Below are positions 35,575-48,369 of a stretch of DNA of 64,000 bases, one piece after another (the first letter of the stretch is position 1; every line of letters begins with the position of its first letter). Source of the stretch: Adenanthera pavonina. Lineage: Eukaryota > Streptophyta > Magnoliopsida > Fabales > Fabaceae. The stretch lies in NCBI GenBank assembly GCA_026686845.1, contig JAIVEN010000015.1, forward strand, positions 3,115,001 to 3,179,000, given 5' to 3'. Made by a program: the position numbers and the translations under genes. Under the pieces are notes generated by a model that made no database searches, was not told the origin of the DNA, and saw nothing but the letters and a program-made list of their open reading frames with translations.

Positions 35575-36490
35575 ATTTTTCATTAGGATTTCCAATGTAA
35601 GAACTCTAAAGCTATAAAAATCACATTTCTCATTCACTTGCATAGTAAAAGCAATTTCTGCACCATACATGTTAAAATATGAGAATAGTAACATATTGCA
35701 TCATAGAATAATAACAAAATTGTTTGGCCACATAGAAAAGGACCTAACCTGGAATAGCATATCCAAAGGTTCCAGCAAATTAATGAGGTTATATTGTTTG
35801 AGTCAAGCTTTAAAAATTGCTATTCTGAAGTCGGCGATGTGAGTTTCCTGATATTCTGAATCTAAAAGAATATACTTAATATTCCAATCAAGTGCAATCA
35901 GTTGATTATCATTTTTTAAAATCTTATCCAAGCTACCACATTCTAAGAACTTATAACCAAGAATGAGAGGCGTCAATTTGGGGAAAACAAAAAAAGACAC
36001 CCAAACAACTTCACTATATTGCAATGCTTGATTTCTGTCAATACTTAAATTTCATTTGAAAATGCTTTAAGACTGGAGAAATCTTTATTACAATTTGTAT
36101 GAAGTTTCTTCACAGCAAAAAATTGACCTTCAAGTAACTCAGCCTTATAAGCACTTCCTTGTGTTCCCATCCCAATGAGATATTTGTCATTGAAATCCTC
36201 TGTAGCTTCAATAATTTTTTCGTACACAATTTTCCCATCAAAAAACCAAACAGAGAAAAGATTTAGAGTTGGTGCTTCTTGATTTTGACTTTCCATTTTC
36301 TTTGGTGTCGAATAAGAATAGAGTAAATTCCTCTTGCTACTAGCTTTAGCGCTGCAAAACAAACTAGTAATGACAACAATAGCTTCACTCTTTTGTTCAC
36401 TTTACCATGTGGGTCATTGCTGAGTTTATTGCAAGGCTCTAAGCCAGTAACATTACCACATAAACCTATGTTATTTCTCACTACCATAGT
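35575..36490 (-). pseudogene. LRR receptor-like kinase pseudogene (MIK2-like)
   Basis: Reading leftward from 36490, the fragment starts after the LRRs at NNIGLCGNVTGLEPCN and continues through a membrane-type segment. It then reaches a kinase N-lobe (IEATEDFNDKYLIGMGTQGS, AVKKLH). It is broken by a frameshift after the membrane segment, a TAA after AFSNEI (about 36045), and another shift in the hinge region. A deletion removes the HRD catalytic loop, joining LDWNIK to YILLDSEYQE. DFG is changed to DFR. An intron with donor CCAG, then GTTAGG (about 35749) and the start of the last exon (AEIAFTMQVNEKCDFYS) are preserved, so it derives from a DNA duplication. Its closest relative in the window is the kinase at 61820. 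Confidence 0.85.
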
Positions 36491-36689
36491 CATAGTCAGA
36501 AAAAGTCATAGAAGGGAATGAAGGAGGAGAGAGAGGGAGAAAAGGGTGGGAGGACAGAGGAGGGAGGGCAAAATAGCCTTTTTATGCAACAACAATGTTT
36601 ACAATTAAGTATTTTGGTATCTTATTGTAGTTACAAAAATTTATGGTATATTTTTGTAATTTTTTACTCATAGTGGTATTTTGTTTATA

Positions 36690-39600
36690 ACAAACCCCAA
36701 TTTACATTGATTATTTTAGCTTTTTTAAATTAGTTTTAAAAGTGATGTAAAGACAAGCAGTGTAGAAAAAACTATTTTTATATCAGTTTCTTGACCAATG
36801 TAAAAAAATTACTTTTACATTGGTTTTTAAAACAAAAACTAATGTAGAAAAATTATTTTTACATCGATTTTTAATACAAAATCCAATGTAGATAAACCGA
36901 TGTAACTTTGAATTTTTTTTTTACACCAAAATAAGTGTAATTCATATCCAAATCCGTATTTACAACCAAATTTTCAACATAGCTGAGCAAATTTTATAGG
37001 CATAATGGCTATAATATCAAAAATGATTATTGAGTATATATCTATAGTAAACTTTTGTTAGAGTTATATCCCAAAAGATGATTCAATAGAATTAATGAAA
37101 ATTGTAAAATTTATATAAGTCTCATAGTAAAATATCATATTTCCAATATCACACTAAAATATCCTTAACTATTCCCAAAATACCAAACTAAAATAAATTA
37201 GCTCTGGTAGTAAAATATATAGGTCTCTATATCTTATTTATATATCTAAAATACTGAACAAGAATAAAGTAACTACAGGTCTAGTAGTAAAATATTACGT
37301 TTTTGTCATTATCCTTGATTGTAGGAAGAGTAACTACTATGTTAGTACTCCTACTTCCACTCCCTATATCCCCATCTAATAGGACAAAAAATTGAAAGAC
37401 TCTTCTTTAAATATCAAAGGTATTGTATATAACTGTATATTCAATATAAATAATTCAAGGAATAGGACAATAAAAAATATATGGATTACAGTAACATAAT
37501 TTTCATACTTACAAAATTCTCACAAATAGTAGGTGAAAAAAATGTATAACTTACAACTAAAAACAAGAAATATCAAGTTTTATGCATAGGAGATACAAGT
37601 ATAAATCATAAAATATTTTAAGCAACCAAATCAAGTTTGCACACTTCAACCAAATAACATTACCAAAGGTGGATTATTTATCATAAAGATATTTAAAAAA
37701 AAAACTTACTCATTTTACTTGGCAGATACACATCCAATTTTGGTAGAGTTATCACTAAATATTAGATCTCCCCATAATTCTACAATAGCTAAAATTGAAA
37801 CATAAAATTCAGGAAACAGTCCATGATTACTTGAAAGAGATTGTCGTCCACAAGGTATATTTAATTATAAAGAGCTATATTATAATTTTCATATTCATGA
37901 GAAGTCAAGTCCCAAAATTAAATTAACAGAAATAAATTATTTGCATTAGTTCAATAATTTTCATAAAATATGTTAATATTTTGAGTTATATATAAATTTT
38001 AGCTAAACCTCTCCTAAATAATGGATCTCCCAAAAATTCTATAACAGCCAAGATTGAAATACCAATACAAAATAAGCTCCCTTTAGCACATAAGCTCCCT
38101 TGAGCTAATAGATTTGGCTAAAATCCTCAATAGAAAATAAGCTCATTTTTAGAACAAGGAAACTAAAAGGATGGGTGTTTGCCTAAATATAGAAATTAAT
38201 TAAATTAGCTAAAAATTAAAAAAATAAATTCAACGAAAAATTAAGAAAAAAATAATATAAAAAAAACTCATGTAGATGATAAAGACAGAGACCGACGAAG
38301 GGAGTAGAGACGGAGCACAATGGCGACCCATGGAGGGCATAGAGTGTGTGACAGAGACTGATGGAGGGAGTAAAGTGGATGACGGCGGCAATCACATAGG
38401 AGGGAGCTTCGATCTGTTCATGGGTTTCAATCAAGAAAGTAAGGCCAAGTGTGAGAGGGAAGGAGCGTGGATGGCAATTACATTCAAGAGAGAGGCGACC
38501 ACCGTGTGTGAGAGGGAAGCAATGTGGTAGCAATGGAAATCTAGAGGAAATGGACGAGTGTGATAGTGGCAAGCAAAGAGCAGCTTTGGAGGGAGAAGAT
38601 TATGTTTAAAGGGAGTTGAAACCTAAAACTTAATTTTGAGTGCTAATATGGGAGGGAAGCAGATAAAAACTAAAAGTTTTATATCGATTTTTTAAATAAA
38701 ATCAATGTAAATTTTTTTTGAAAAGTTTATATAAAAAAAAGGAAGGAAACTAAAAGTTTTACATCATTTTTTTTTATATAAAACTGATGTAAATGTTTTT
38801 TTTACATTTATATAAAAAATGGAAGGAAATGATCTATAAGAAAAAAAATTTACACCGGTTTATTATAAAAAACTAATGTATAAATTTTTACATCAGTTTT
38901 TTTATATAAAATTGATATAAATATTAAGAATATAATAAATAATAATTTTCCATTGATAAAATGATAAATGATACTTGTATATAAATATGTTAATATAAAA
39001 ATCTAATATAGTCATATAGTTCTTGTATATTGGACGGAAATAATTTACGTGGGAATTCAAATTTATATCGATTTTAAAAAAAAAAACCAATGTAAATATC
39101 ATGTGTATATATATATATGAAAATTTATGAATTTATACTTATTTACAAATATTATGATATAAAAATCTAATTATAATCATATAGTATTACTTATTTTTAT
39201 TTATTTAACTTTAATATCTCATTTTAATTCTTAAGAAAATTATATTTCTATACAATTGAAAATTTAAGTTGATCCTATACTAAAAATATGGAGATAGAAA
39301 AAAAATATAAAGATATATTTATATCAGTTTCTTTTAAAAACTGAAATAAAAATTAAATAATAATAAAAAATATGTTAATATATATTGTAATAGATTACGT
39401 AATGTAATTACATTTTTATTTACTTCCATTAATATGAGTTTTATTAAGATAAACATATTTACATCAGTTTTATTAAAAAAATCGATGTAAATAAACATAA
39501 AACAATAAATTTATTAACAAAATTGTCACCCGTCATTATTTTATATCGATTTTTTTTAATTGATGTAAATAATCGATATAAAAATTACTTTTTGTAGTAG
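36690..39600. mobile_element. CACTA-like element remnant
   Basis: Both flanks (about 36700-36910 and 38660-39590) are full of short inverted units of the form TTTACATCGGTTTT...AAACCGATGTAAA and variants, a motif I associate with subterminal regions of plant CACTA elements. The right end reads TTACTTTTTGTAGTAG at 39584-39599, near the expected complement of CACTACAAG. The middle holds a GC-richer stretch (38270-38640) with open frames on both strands but no transposase motif. The left end was not located, so the start is approximate. Confidence 0.5.
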
Positions 39601-40115
39601 TAATTTGTAGTTATCCCTCATTAATATACATGTTGTGAATTGAAGGAAAAGGATGAAACGTACTTACTTGTTAGTGATTCTACTGAAGCTCTCGATATTA
39701 TGATAAAAAAAGGTTAAATTGCATGTATACCAATGGCCAATATGATGGAGAAAATTATAAGTTTTCGTGACATTATTTTTTATCATGTCCATCATGAGCC
39801 AAATGAAAGTATGAAGTGACTTACTATTTACCCACATAAGTTGTCAAAAGAATTTTTAATGTAAAATATTTACACTTTATGTATTTGATTCGTTCTTAAT
39901 AAGTACTTGTATTTGTATCTAAACAAATACCAATTGGCAGTAAATATGCAAAAGTGTAAATTATTACAATACCCATTCGCAGTAAATACATATTTAAATG
40001 AAATTTAAATGTTAGAACGATGAATACAAATTTGAGAAAATTTTAAATTATTATCTCTTCCATTCACATTTTTCTTAATATATTTATTTTTTTCCTCCAT
40101 TAACATATATATTTT
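39601..40115. other. AT-rich DNA, no gene seen
   Basis: No coding sequence or element boundary recognised between the CACTA-like remnant and the next SINE-like module. Confidence 0.4.
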
Positions 40116-40236
40116 AAAAGGAGAGGTATTTTAAAACACCTCATTGTTTGTTGAAGATCGTAAGTGTGCCATTTCGAAGTCGTGACTTTCGGATGAAAAT
40201 AAGGATGTTCCACCAATAAGCCACAAATTCGTCAGA
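40116..40236 (-). repeat. SINE-like module
   Basis: Near-palindrome variant GAGGTATTTTAAAACACCTC. The B-box region (CCATTTCGAAGTCGTGAC) and terminal part (CACCAATAAGCCACAAAT) are recognisable. DNA to its right, such as GAAAGCTTACTATGTATGAA near 40465, is related to that after the 43903 module (44281-44300). Confidence 0.5.
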
Positions 40237-41133
40237 CATAGGATCGACGATTGAAAACTTGTTCATCTTTTGCACATTGTGTTTTTCTTCCTACCAACTC
40301 CAAAATTTTCTAATTCCTACTTTCCAAGTCAACGTAGAATACTTAAAAGTACATGCTTTGTGCATGTTTCCATCCTCCACACACATTATATATATATGTA
40401 TATATATTTTGGCCTGACATATACAAACATACATATATATATATATATATCTGTGTGTGTGAATGAAAGCTTACTATGTATGAATTACAGCTTTTTTATT
40501 CTTCTTTTTATTGTTGACTCATCACATGAAAATTTAAAGATAAAAGGTAGGTATTTTTGTAGGCCTGCCGATCATTAATATTAATATAAAATATAAAATT
40601 TATGTTTAATCACACTATTCTTAAACTTTTAATGATATGGCCCATTTCTTGTATTTTAGGTATGTATACAGTTTCAAAATAAAAGAAAAATCAGAGATTA
40701 ATATTTTTTCCCCTGGGATATAGAAGGCAAAAAGACATATATCTCCTAACTAAATTTACTCTATAACAATTAAAGATTGGAAATCAAAATTTCAATCACT
40801 TGTTTTATGGGTGAAGAACTTCTACCAATCACTCTAACTTGAGTTAGTAAATTTTAAGATATTAGTATGGACATGAAGTACAATAGCGAGGCTTACAAAT
40901 GCGCTTAAAATTGGCCTTGAGTTGAGCCATATGGTCACTGTTGATGAGTCAAAAGTAATAATTAGGATCGTCTTGGTGGATGCAGTTAGAGAGATTTATT
41001 GTGCCAATGGCCAGAATGGTGTCTGTGCCGCGACCTCTTTCTGCCTCTCTTATCTCTTCCGAGTACGCCATTTTTCTTTGGCCTCAATCGATCAGTGTGG
41101 CCTTTGATGAAGAATCTCAAGAGGATTTGATGG
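40237..41133. other. Intergenic DNA with long (AT) tract
   Basis: 40345-40620 is related to other post-module segments (ACATGCTTTGTGCATGTTTCC here, similar near 9295 and 27890). An (AT)n/(TG)n microsatellite lies at about 40385-40460. 40900-41110 contains short open frames on both strands with no recognisable protein. Confidence 0.4.
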
Positions 41134-42280
41134 AACTCTAAAATAGTAAGTTGGTCAATATTTATTTTTAGACACAAGCAAAATGGATAATCGTGTCTTT
41201 AGTGTGTACGTGCATTGATCAACAGTTCGCCATATACATCCATACTGACGAGGTGGCTGGAATTATATATATATATATATATATATATATCCCAAGACGA
41301 AAGTGAAACTTTAAATTAATTTTTTTCTGTATATGCTAAATACCTTAATCACCAAGTCCCAAATCTATCTTTGTATTTAAGCATTTATTTATATAACCTA
41401 ATTTTAGACGGAAGCTTGAATTTATTTATATAACCTAATTTTAGACGGAAGCTTCTTTTTCTTAACATAAAAAATTCGATACCAACGAGTACTTTGAGAA
41501 TATTTTAGCGTTTTATGAATAAAATAGTAAATAATTGAACTATCTTGACCGATTACGTAAATTGCATTCGATAATCTACATAGACAAGAAAAGTAATCTA
41601 CATAATATAGTTGTATAATGTATATCTGTGGGAGGTAATCGGCATGAATCTTGGAAAACTTTTAGAACCCATTCAATTGAGAGTTAATGCCATTATTCAA
41701 GGAGGCCATTTTGAAGGATTATATATAAAAAAAAAAAAACCTGTTTAGTGTACTGATTCTTGTAAAAGGAGAGGTATTTTAAAACACCTCATTATTTGAG
41801 GGGGGTCAACAGTTTCTGGGACACTGATGATGCTGGTTCGAACTCATGACTTGAGAAGTGAAAACAAGATAGTTTCGCCAGCAAGCCACAAGTTCGATGA
41901 GCTCCAGTAGGTTTATTTTAAAGTTATTTATTCTTGTTCCTTTGTTTCTTTCTTTCCTTTTGAACTAAAATTTGCTGCTTTCTGTTATGAAAAAGGAAAA
42001 TACTGCTTTCTAGTCAATTTATTTCGGCACATGACAGTTTGAGAAATAAAAGTAGGTTTTTTGGTGGGCATTATGAACCTCCACTGTAAACAATTTTTTT
42101 TTTCCACCAACTTTTGTTCACAACTGATTCATCATATTCAATTTTTTAATCAATATTAATATACAATAATCTATATTGATATGAAGTGTAAAATTTAATT
42201 ACATAGAGAGGCTGCATTGGAAAGATAATTTTAGTACTGCTCAAGTGAGTTTGACTGCATACTCCTAACTCCAAGCCTTT
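41134..42280. repeat. Direct segmental repeat A, copy 2 (MITE-free)
   Basis: Counterpart of 16770-18510. The MITE insertion site is empty at about 41190-41215. About 230 bp present at 18018-18245 are missing at about 42015. An (AT)n tract at about 41264-41290 is longer than in copy 1. Confidence 0.88.
41764..41902 (-). repeat. SINE-like module
   Basis: Near-identical to the module at 17761: same palindrome variant, B-box region GGTTCGAACTCATGAC and terminal part CCAGCAAGCCACAAGTTCGA. It was copied with repeat A rather than inserted independently. Confidence 0.6.
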
Positions 42281-42302
42281 TTCCATCATCTTGATGCCCT
42301 CT

Positions 42303-42552
42303 ATACTTGTGTCACAAGCCGGGTCACCCATCTTGGCTATTGTGTTTTTCATATAAATACGATTTATTCTTTATATTTCATACAAATGCACAAGAGTCCA
42401 CTTAATATAATATAAAATTTATTATGGCTCAATACTTGTGTTACAAGTAGGGTCACCCATCTTGACTATTTTTTTTTTTTGATAAAAATATGGCTTATGC
42501 TTAATATTTCATACAAATGCACAAGAATCCACTTAATATAATATAAAATTTA
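42303..42552. repeat. Tandem direct repeat, two units of about 120 bp
   Basis: Unit 1 (42303-42422) and unit 2 (42432-42552) share ATACTTGTGTTACAAG-type starts, GGGTCACCCATCTTG, and CATACAAATGCACAAGARTC followed by CACTTAATATAATATAAAAT. A diverged relative lies at about 44705-44780. No coding potential. Confidence 0.75.
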
Positions 42553-42759
42553 TAATAAATTATATAATTCACATGCTATAAAACATTATAATTCATTTTT
42601 CAAATTTCATATATTATATCACAGTAATTAATTTTATCTATGAAAAAACTATACTTAATTTTCATGGGCCAGCAACCCATCTAGTTGTAGATTAAGTCCT
42701 ACATATTCATAATTGGCCCCAAAAAATAAATTTTTTCCTATATGTTAGGAAAATGGAAA

Positions 42760-42890
42760 ATGGGAGGTATTTTGAAATACCTCATGATTTGTAATCATCG
42801 CTTCTTCTTCTCAGTCTCTCTGCCAGTCGAACTCGCGACTATGTAGGTAAGTGAGTAATCCACTAACCAACAAGCCACAAGTGTTCATGG
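42760..42890 (-). repeat. SINE-like module
   Basis: Clean near-palindrome GAGGTATTTTGAAATACCTC. The B-box region is GCCAGTCGAACTCGCGAC, and the terminal part is ACCAACAAGCCACAAGTG. It groups with the copy at 50064 by its CTTCTTCT / TCTCTCTGCCA interior and TTCATGGCCCCA flank. Confidence 0.6.
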
Positions 42891-43419
42891 CCCCACATAG
42901 TCCGAATTTTAATTAATTATTAGCTCTTCATTGGGAATCACTTTTCTATTATGGACGAACCAATGTTCCATTGCAATATTGAATTTTGGAAATATGTGAT
43001 TAAATACAACATATAAAAAATATGTGATTGTGGCAAAAATCGTGATTAAAAAATATGATTACATAATTGAAAACCAAGAGTTTAAATCAACTTTTCTCTC
43101 TCCACTTTTCTCTTCTATCTATTTTATCTCCTCATTTAAAAAAAGCATTAGAGTGTAAAACTATTAGAAACATATTCATTCATAGGAGAGTTTATACCAT
43201 CAAGAAAGAAATGAATTCTAAGAAGTCATGAGGTTGGTTATATAATATACATCTATCCACAAATTATTATAACTAATATTTTTTGTGTGATGCATTGAAA
43301 AAAAAAATAATTTGAAAACTTCTTGAATATTGTATTAATTAATCTAACATTTAAATTTTACTTAAATATGTGAAAAAATAATGAAGGAATAAAAAAAAAG
43401 ATGTACGTAGCCTAATAAA

Positions 43420-43712
43420 GTACTCTGTCCAGTCATAAATATAGGACATTTTCTAGAAATAATATTTGGTAAAAAAATATAAGGCATCTTGGGGATTGTT
43501 TGGAGCATTAATTATTTTTTTTTCATGTATACCCCTGGTATGTAATTAATAAATGAGAGATAAATATTATACGAAGTATAAGAAATGATATAATTAATAA
43601 GAGTAAGTGGTGAAAAATATTAAAATTTTTTAATAAATTTAATGATTTAATTTTTTTCTTAAAATATGGAAAATAATTAAAAATATTTTATATTTAAGAC
43701 CAAAGAGAATAT
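43420..43712. mobile_element. Stowaway-like MITE
   Basis: The left end TACTCTGTCCAGTCATAAAT and the right end TTTAAGACCAAAGAGAATAT are complementary over most of their length, with an A/T-rich body and TA-type ends. Size (about 290 bp) and terminus agree with Stowaway MITEs. No coding sequence. Confidence 0.55.
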
Positions 43713-43902
43713 ATGAAAAATGATAAAAACATTAAAAAACTGTATAGAGTTTGAGAGGATTTGCACTATTTATGTCTTAAAAATAGTGCAATTTCCTATC
43801 AATTTTATATTTATATTATTAATGTTTTGTTTACAAACAATTAACAAATTTTAAAAATGATATACTAAATAATGTGCAATTTTGTGTACGGATGATATTC
43901 TT

Positions 43903-44037
43903 TGAGGTATTTTGAAACATTTCTTTATTATGTGATTCAGGTCTCCAGATCAAAGCAAAGCACGAATGCCAACTCGAACTCATGACCTGTGAAGCAAAAC
44001 CGTTATGCTTAGCCAGCAAGCCACAAGTTTGATGAGC
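43903..44037 (-). repeat. SINE-like module
   Basis: The palindrome is decayed on one side (GAGGTATTTTGAAACATTTC). The B-box region AACTCGAACTCATGACC and terminal AGCCAGCAAGCCACAAGTTT are well preserved. It begins a third, diverged relative of the right half of repeat A (to about 44800), where ACAGAGACATTCATGTGTGA matches the 18160 region. Confidence 0.55.
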
Positions 44038-44799
44038 ATATCGTTAGAAAATTATTCAACTCTGATTAGTAAAGAAAAAAAAAAAATTCATTCCTAACTT
44101 TATTTCTTTTTTTCTCTAAAAACCAAAATTTTCTACTTTCTACTCAACATATCTACAGACACATATATGCTTAATACAACACAAATATAAATTCATGACT
44201 CCTACTCGTAATTCTAATATTGACTCAGACAGGACAGAGACATTCATGTGTGAGCTCATATATAATATCCACGGACTTCGTGAAAGCCTACTATGAATTA
44301 TAATCTTTACTGTTGAATACATCACATTCTTTTGTAGGCCCATCAATGCCCACAGAGATTAGGGAAAAAAACATTTTAGGACATTGTATAAAAAAATATT
44401 AACAAATGAACAGTACTAGTGGGAAATTCAGTTGAATTGCGTTGAAAATTTAGTTTATATGACTACTAAATTTTTAAATCGGATCCTTGAAAGGAAATAT
44501 TTTCAGTTGTGAGTCATAAAATATCTTTTTCCCCAAAGATTAGGAACCTTCATTGTAAGAAAATGTGTCATTTTTTATCATTAACTATTATTCATAACTC
44601 ATTTATCATATGCAATTTTTTTAATCAATGTTAAGATTAATATCAATAATTAATATAAATATAAAATATTAAATTTATGTATAATTTTATGATTCAAAAA
44701 ATGTGAATAATATAACTCATTTCTTATATTCTATACAATGCACGTGAACCCACATTAAAAATTATATAAAATTTATAATAAGTTACATTGTTAACAAGT

Positions 44800-46884
44800 T
44801 GCAAACAATGTGATTTTTTTTTAAACTTTTGTATGCGACATGTAAAAGCCGAATTTGTTGTTGATTAATTCATATATTTTGGCCAAAGGCAAAAAGCACA
44901 ATCTTCTGTCATCTATATATATATATATATAATCAAAGCCAAAAGCACAATTGTTACAATTTCATTAAGCCACTTGGAATTCAAAAAATAAGGAGAGTAT
45001 GCCATGTGGAATAATAAGAGCTCTCAATTCTTTCCTTCGTATAAAAAAACATAATAAGAGCTCTCAATATTATTTATATATATTAAATTAAAATAAAGCA
45101 TTTTGAAAAAAATAATTAAAGTGATTAATATTGATAAAATGATAATAATTATTGTAATTATTGCCCATTAATTTATGAAAATATAAGTTAATTATCAATT
45201 AAAATATAAAATCAACAATTAACATTTGAAATGTTTTTAATTTGAAAGTGCATGAATTAGTATCTTGTGACATTCATACACACACACACACACAAAGGTT
45301 GTATGTTCTATAAAGATTGCCTTAGATGCCATCACTTGAGTAGCTTTATCCAGGTCAGTAAAAAGGTTGTATGGTAATTATCAATTGAAATACATGATTA
45401 AAGTTTTTATTCTTTATTTTTTAGCAAGAAAATATTGATTTAATGATTTTTAAATGTATTTTCAAAAAAATCTACATAACTGTAAAATCTTGTGAAAACT
45501 CAAAGAGGTTAATTTCAAATTTTTAAAAATGAGAGCGTTGTTTGTAACAGACTTAGAGTTTAGGGATGCTATGTATATTTTAGCCTATTATATATATTTT
45601 TATTATTCATATATCTTATTTTGCAATTGATCCTAACAATATTGTGTTAATCTTGTCCTAATATATTATCATGATCGATTTATAAAAGAAAAATTGTTAT
45701 ATTTAAATTCTAATTATAATATACTTAAATATAGTGTATAAGGTCCAATTATTGACTGATACGATATTAGACACAAATCATATATTAGGCTTATAGTTGG
45801 AGTGCCAATTATTTTGACAAAAACTATTGATAAATCACAGAGTTTACAGAATATTGGTACGTGCCTTATTAATATTTAGACTAATAATCATGTGTTATAA
45901 GCAAAAATGATGTCTTACTTTAATAAGGGGTTAAGGGTTTTAATTTATTTTGAAAATTGTTATTACACCACCTAATTCCAAGCCACAATTATGTTCCTGC
46001 AAGATTTTTTTTTTGGTTTATATTGTACATAATAGATGTTGTATATTTTCTATTTGTTAATCGATATGTTTATTTGTACAATAGCATTAGTTTTTTTTCA
46101 ATTGAGTAAAGTTAATTATATGGATCATACATCATTATTAAGCTCTATAAAAAAAGCCATATCTCCATATAAATTCTTTATTGAGTGTTCTCGCCTCATA
46201 ATCTTTCTAAGTGTCCTCCTTAGTCCCTTCTACACTTTTTTGTATTAGAATATAGTGTATTATAAATAGTTTGAATATGATGACATTATATCATCCTATT
46301 ATATGGACTATATATTATGTACTAAAAATTATTATCCATTTATTGTAATAACATACCAAATTTATATATCTAATTGTATGAATAATTATTAGTTTTAATT
46401 TGTATGAAAAAAAGAAGAACACATGCACATGTGTCATATTAGTTCTTTGTTCAAATCATATGAATGAAATGGATTATGTATAAAAATGAGGTATGGGAAA
46501 AAATAGAGAGAATCCATTTCAATTGCTCTAACTAGGATGATGGGAGTTTAACATGCTTAGGGTATCGAGCGTTTGAAAAACAATAGGTAATAAGAAAAGA
46601 AAACAAACATTAGGTGAAAGTTTAACTAAAGAATAAAGATTTAAATTGCATGGTAAATAAAACAAAACTAAAGATTTAAAGTGCAATAAAATAAAGTAGA
46701 GAAAATTAATAGTGATTGAGTTGAGAGTTAAGAGATTCAATACATTTAAGTAAGATCTCGAATTTAAGTTTTATGAATAGAAAAAATCATGTTGAAAGAG
46801 TTATCTTCATTTGAGTCCAAAAATACTTGAACATAATCCGGTAATAAATATATATAAAAAAAATAAAAAAGAGAAAAGAGTAAT
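44800..46884. other. AT-rich DNA, no gene seen
   Basis: No coding sequence recognised. Holds an (AT)n tract near 44913 and a (CA)n tract near 45280. Confidence 0.4.
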
Positions 46885-46955
46885 TTTTTATATGTCTAAA
46901 GAAGGTAAAACAAAAGAGGACAAAAAATAATAAGAAGATTAACGAATTTTTTTTT

Positions 46956-47480
46956 GGGGGGGGGGGGGGAATCATATGAATATGATGCTTGTCCTATTCA
47001 GCCTTATATATTTAAACACAGTATTGTCAAAATCATATTAGATTGATCACTTTAATCGGTTAAATTGGGAAATGTTATTATGATACAAAATTATTAATAA
47101 TAAAAATTTATTTAACAAATAATATAATAATAGATAATTAATTGACTATTTTAAATTTAAAATTTATTATGAATGAATATTGACTTATCTAAATTTTAAT
47201 ATTAAGTTATGTAACTTATTTATAATAGTTTTCTAATTTTCTATATAATATATAACATATAAAGTAAAAAATATATTAATTTTATTACTATTGATTTGAT
47301 TACGGTTTAACCACAATTAAACCATTAAACCTTAAATCAATTCCGCTTGATAGAATTGTTTAAACATAAAAGAAACTAAAGAAATATGACGATTTGATTC
47401 ATTTCGTACATAAAAGAAATTAACAATAAGCAGTATGCATTATATATAAAGTATAAAAATTCTCCCCCCCCCCCCCCCGC
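46956..47480. repeat. G-run and C-run flanking an inserted repeat
   Basis: A run of about 13 G follows a T run near 46956-46968, and a run of about 16 C lies near 47463-47478. The matching places in copy 2 have only GGGGG and short C-rich sequence (about 58600 and 58740). Between them is a CAATCGGTT-family TIR repeat (about 46995-47365). Confidence 0.6.
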
Positions 47481-48369
47481 TCTAACTCCCTCACAGATAA
47501 CTAGTTTCTAAGTGAATTGTAAATTAACAGTTCTATAAAAAATGCAAGAAGTGGATATCTACTTACGTTAGTGTCCTACAATGTATGGAAAAAGCATATT
47601 TAATTTTACGAATATATGGATGCATGAGCCTATACATTGAATGCCTCTTGCTGGCATAGTGCTTAGTAGATATTACCATCCGAGGGTCCACCACATGAAC
47701 AATCTACAAATCACATCTCTTCCAACATTGTATCCTTGTCAATAGAGACAAAATATTTGTATCAAAGTAAGTCGCAAGTTTTGTAACCAACGTCCAGTTT
47801 CTCCACGTTTACTTCAATCCTTGGATCTTCATTGATCATAGCGTAGGTTTTATGTGTTCATTACAACTCTTTCAACCCCCTAAATTTATTTTAATCCATA
47901 GATTCCGACATCCTAACATCCTTTTACTATTCTTCCATTATTTTTGTAGCATATTACCATCCATGCCCAAGTTCTAAGCCCTGTATTATTCGCAAAATAT
48001 GCAACCCAGATTCTAGGAGGATCTTCATACATCTTTGTTATTAATTATATTCCATCCAACTTTCATCATGAAATTAAGCTTGGTTCTGCTGTTTCGAATG
48101 TCTCAAACCATATCCCATTCTAAGTGGATCTTCCTCCTCTCCCCTGTGCATTGAGTAATTCAGATTTGAGGCAACCTCCGAAGCTATATATCGAAGTATG
48201 TGTATATATGTATGTCTTCCTGCCAATGAAAGCATATTAGCCTTCCCTTCACTTTATCAACCACATGTTGATAAGTACCTTTGGAAACGTGTTCATGATC
48301 TAAGTTCACTCCTAATTAAATATGTATTTCCCAAGATTAGCAGTCATGGTGAAACCCATAGCAATCATA

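Noticed and set aside
38216..38572. Overlapping opposite-strand frames of 118 and 84 codons
   Set aside because: No recognisable domain; they lie in the core of a CACTA-like remnant.
40922..41177. Short frames on both strands near the start of repeat A copy 2
   Set aside because: No similarity recognised and no splice or start context favouring either.
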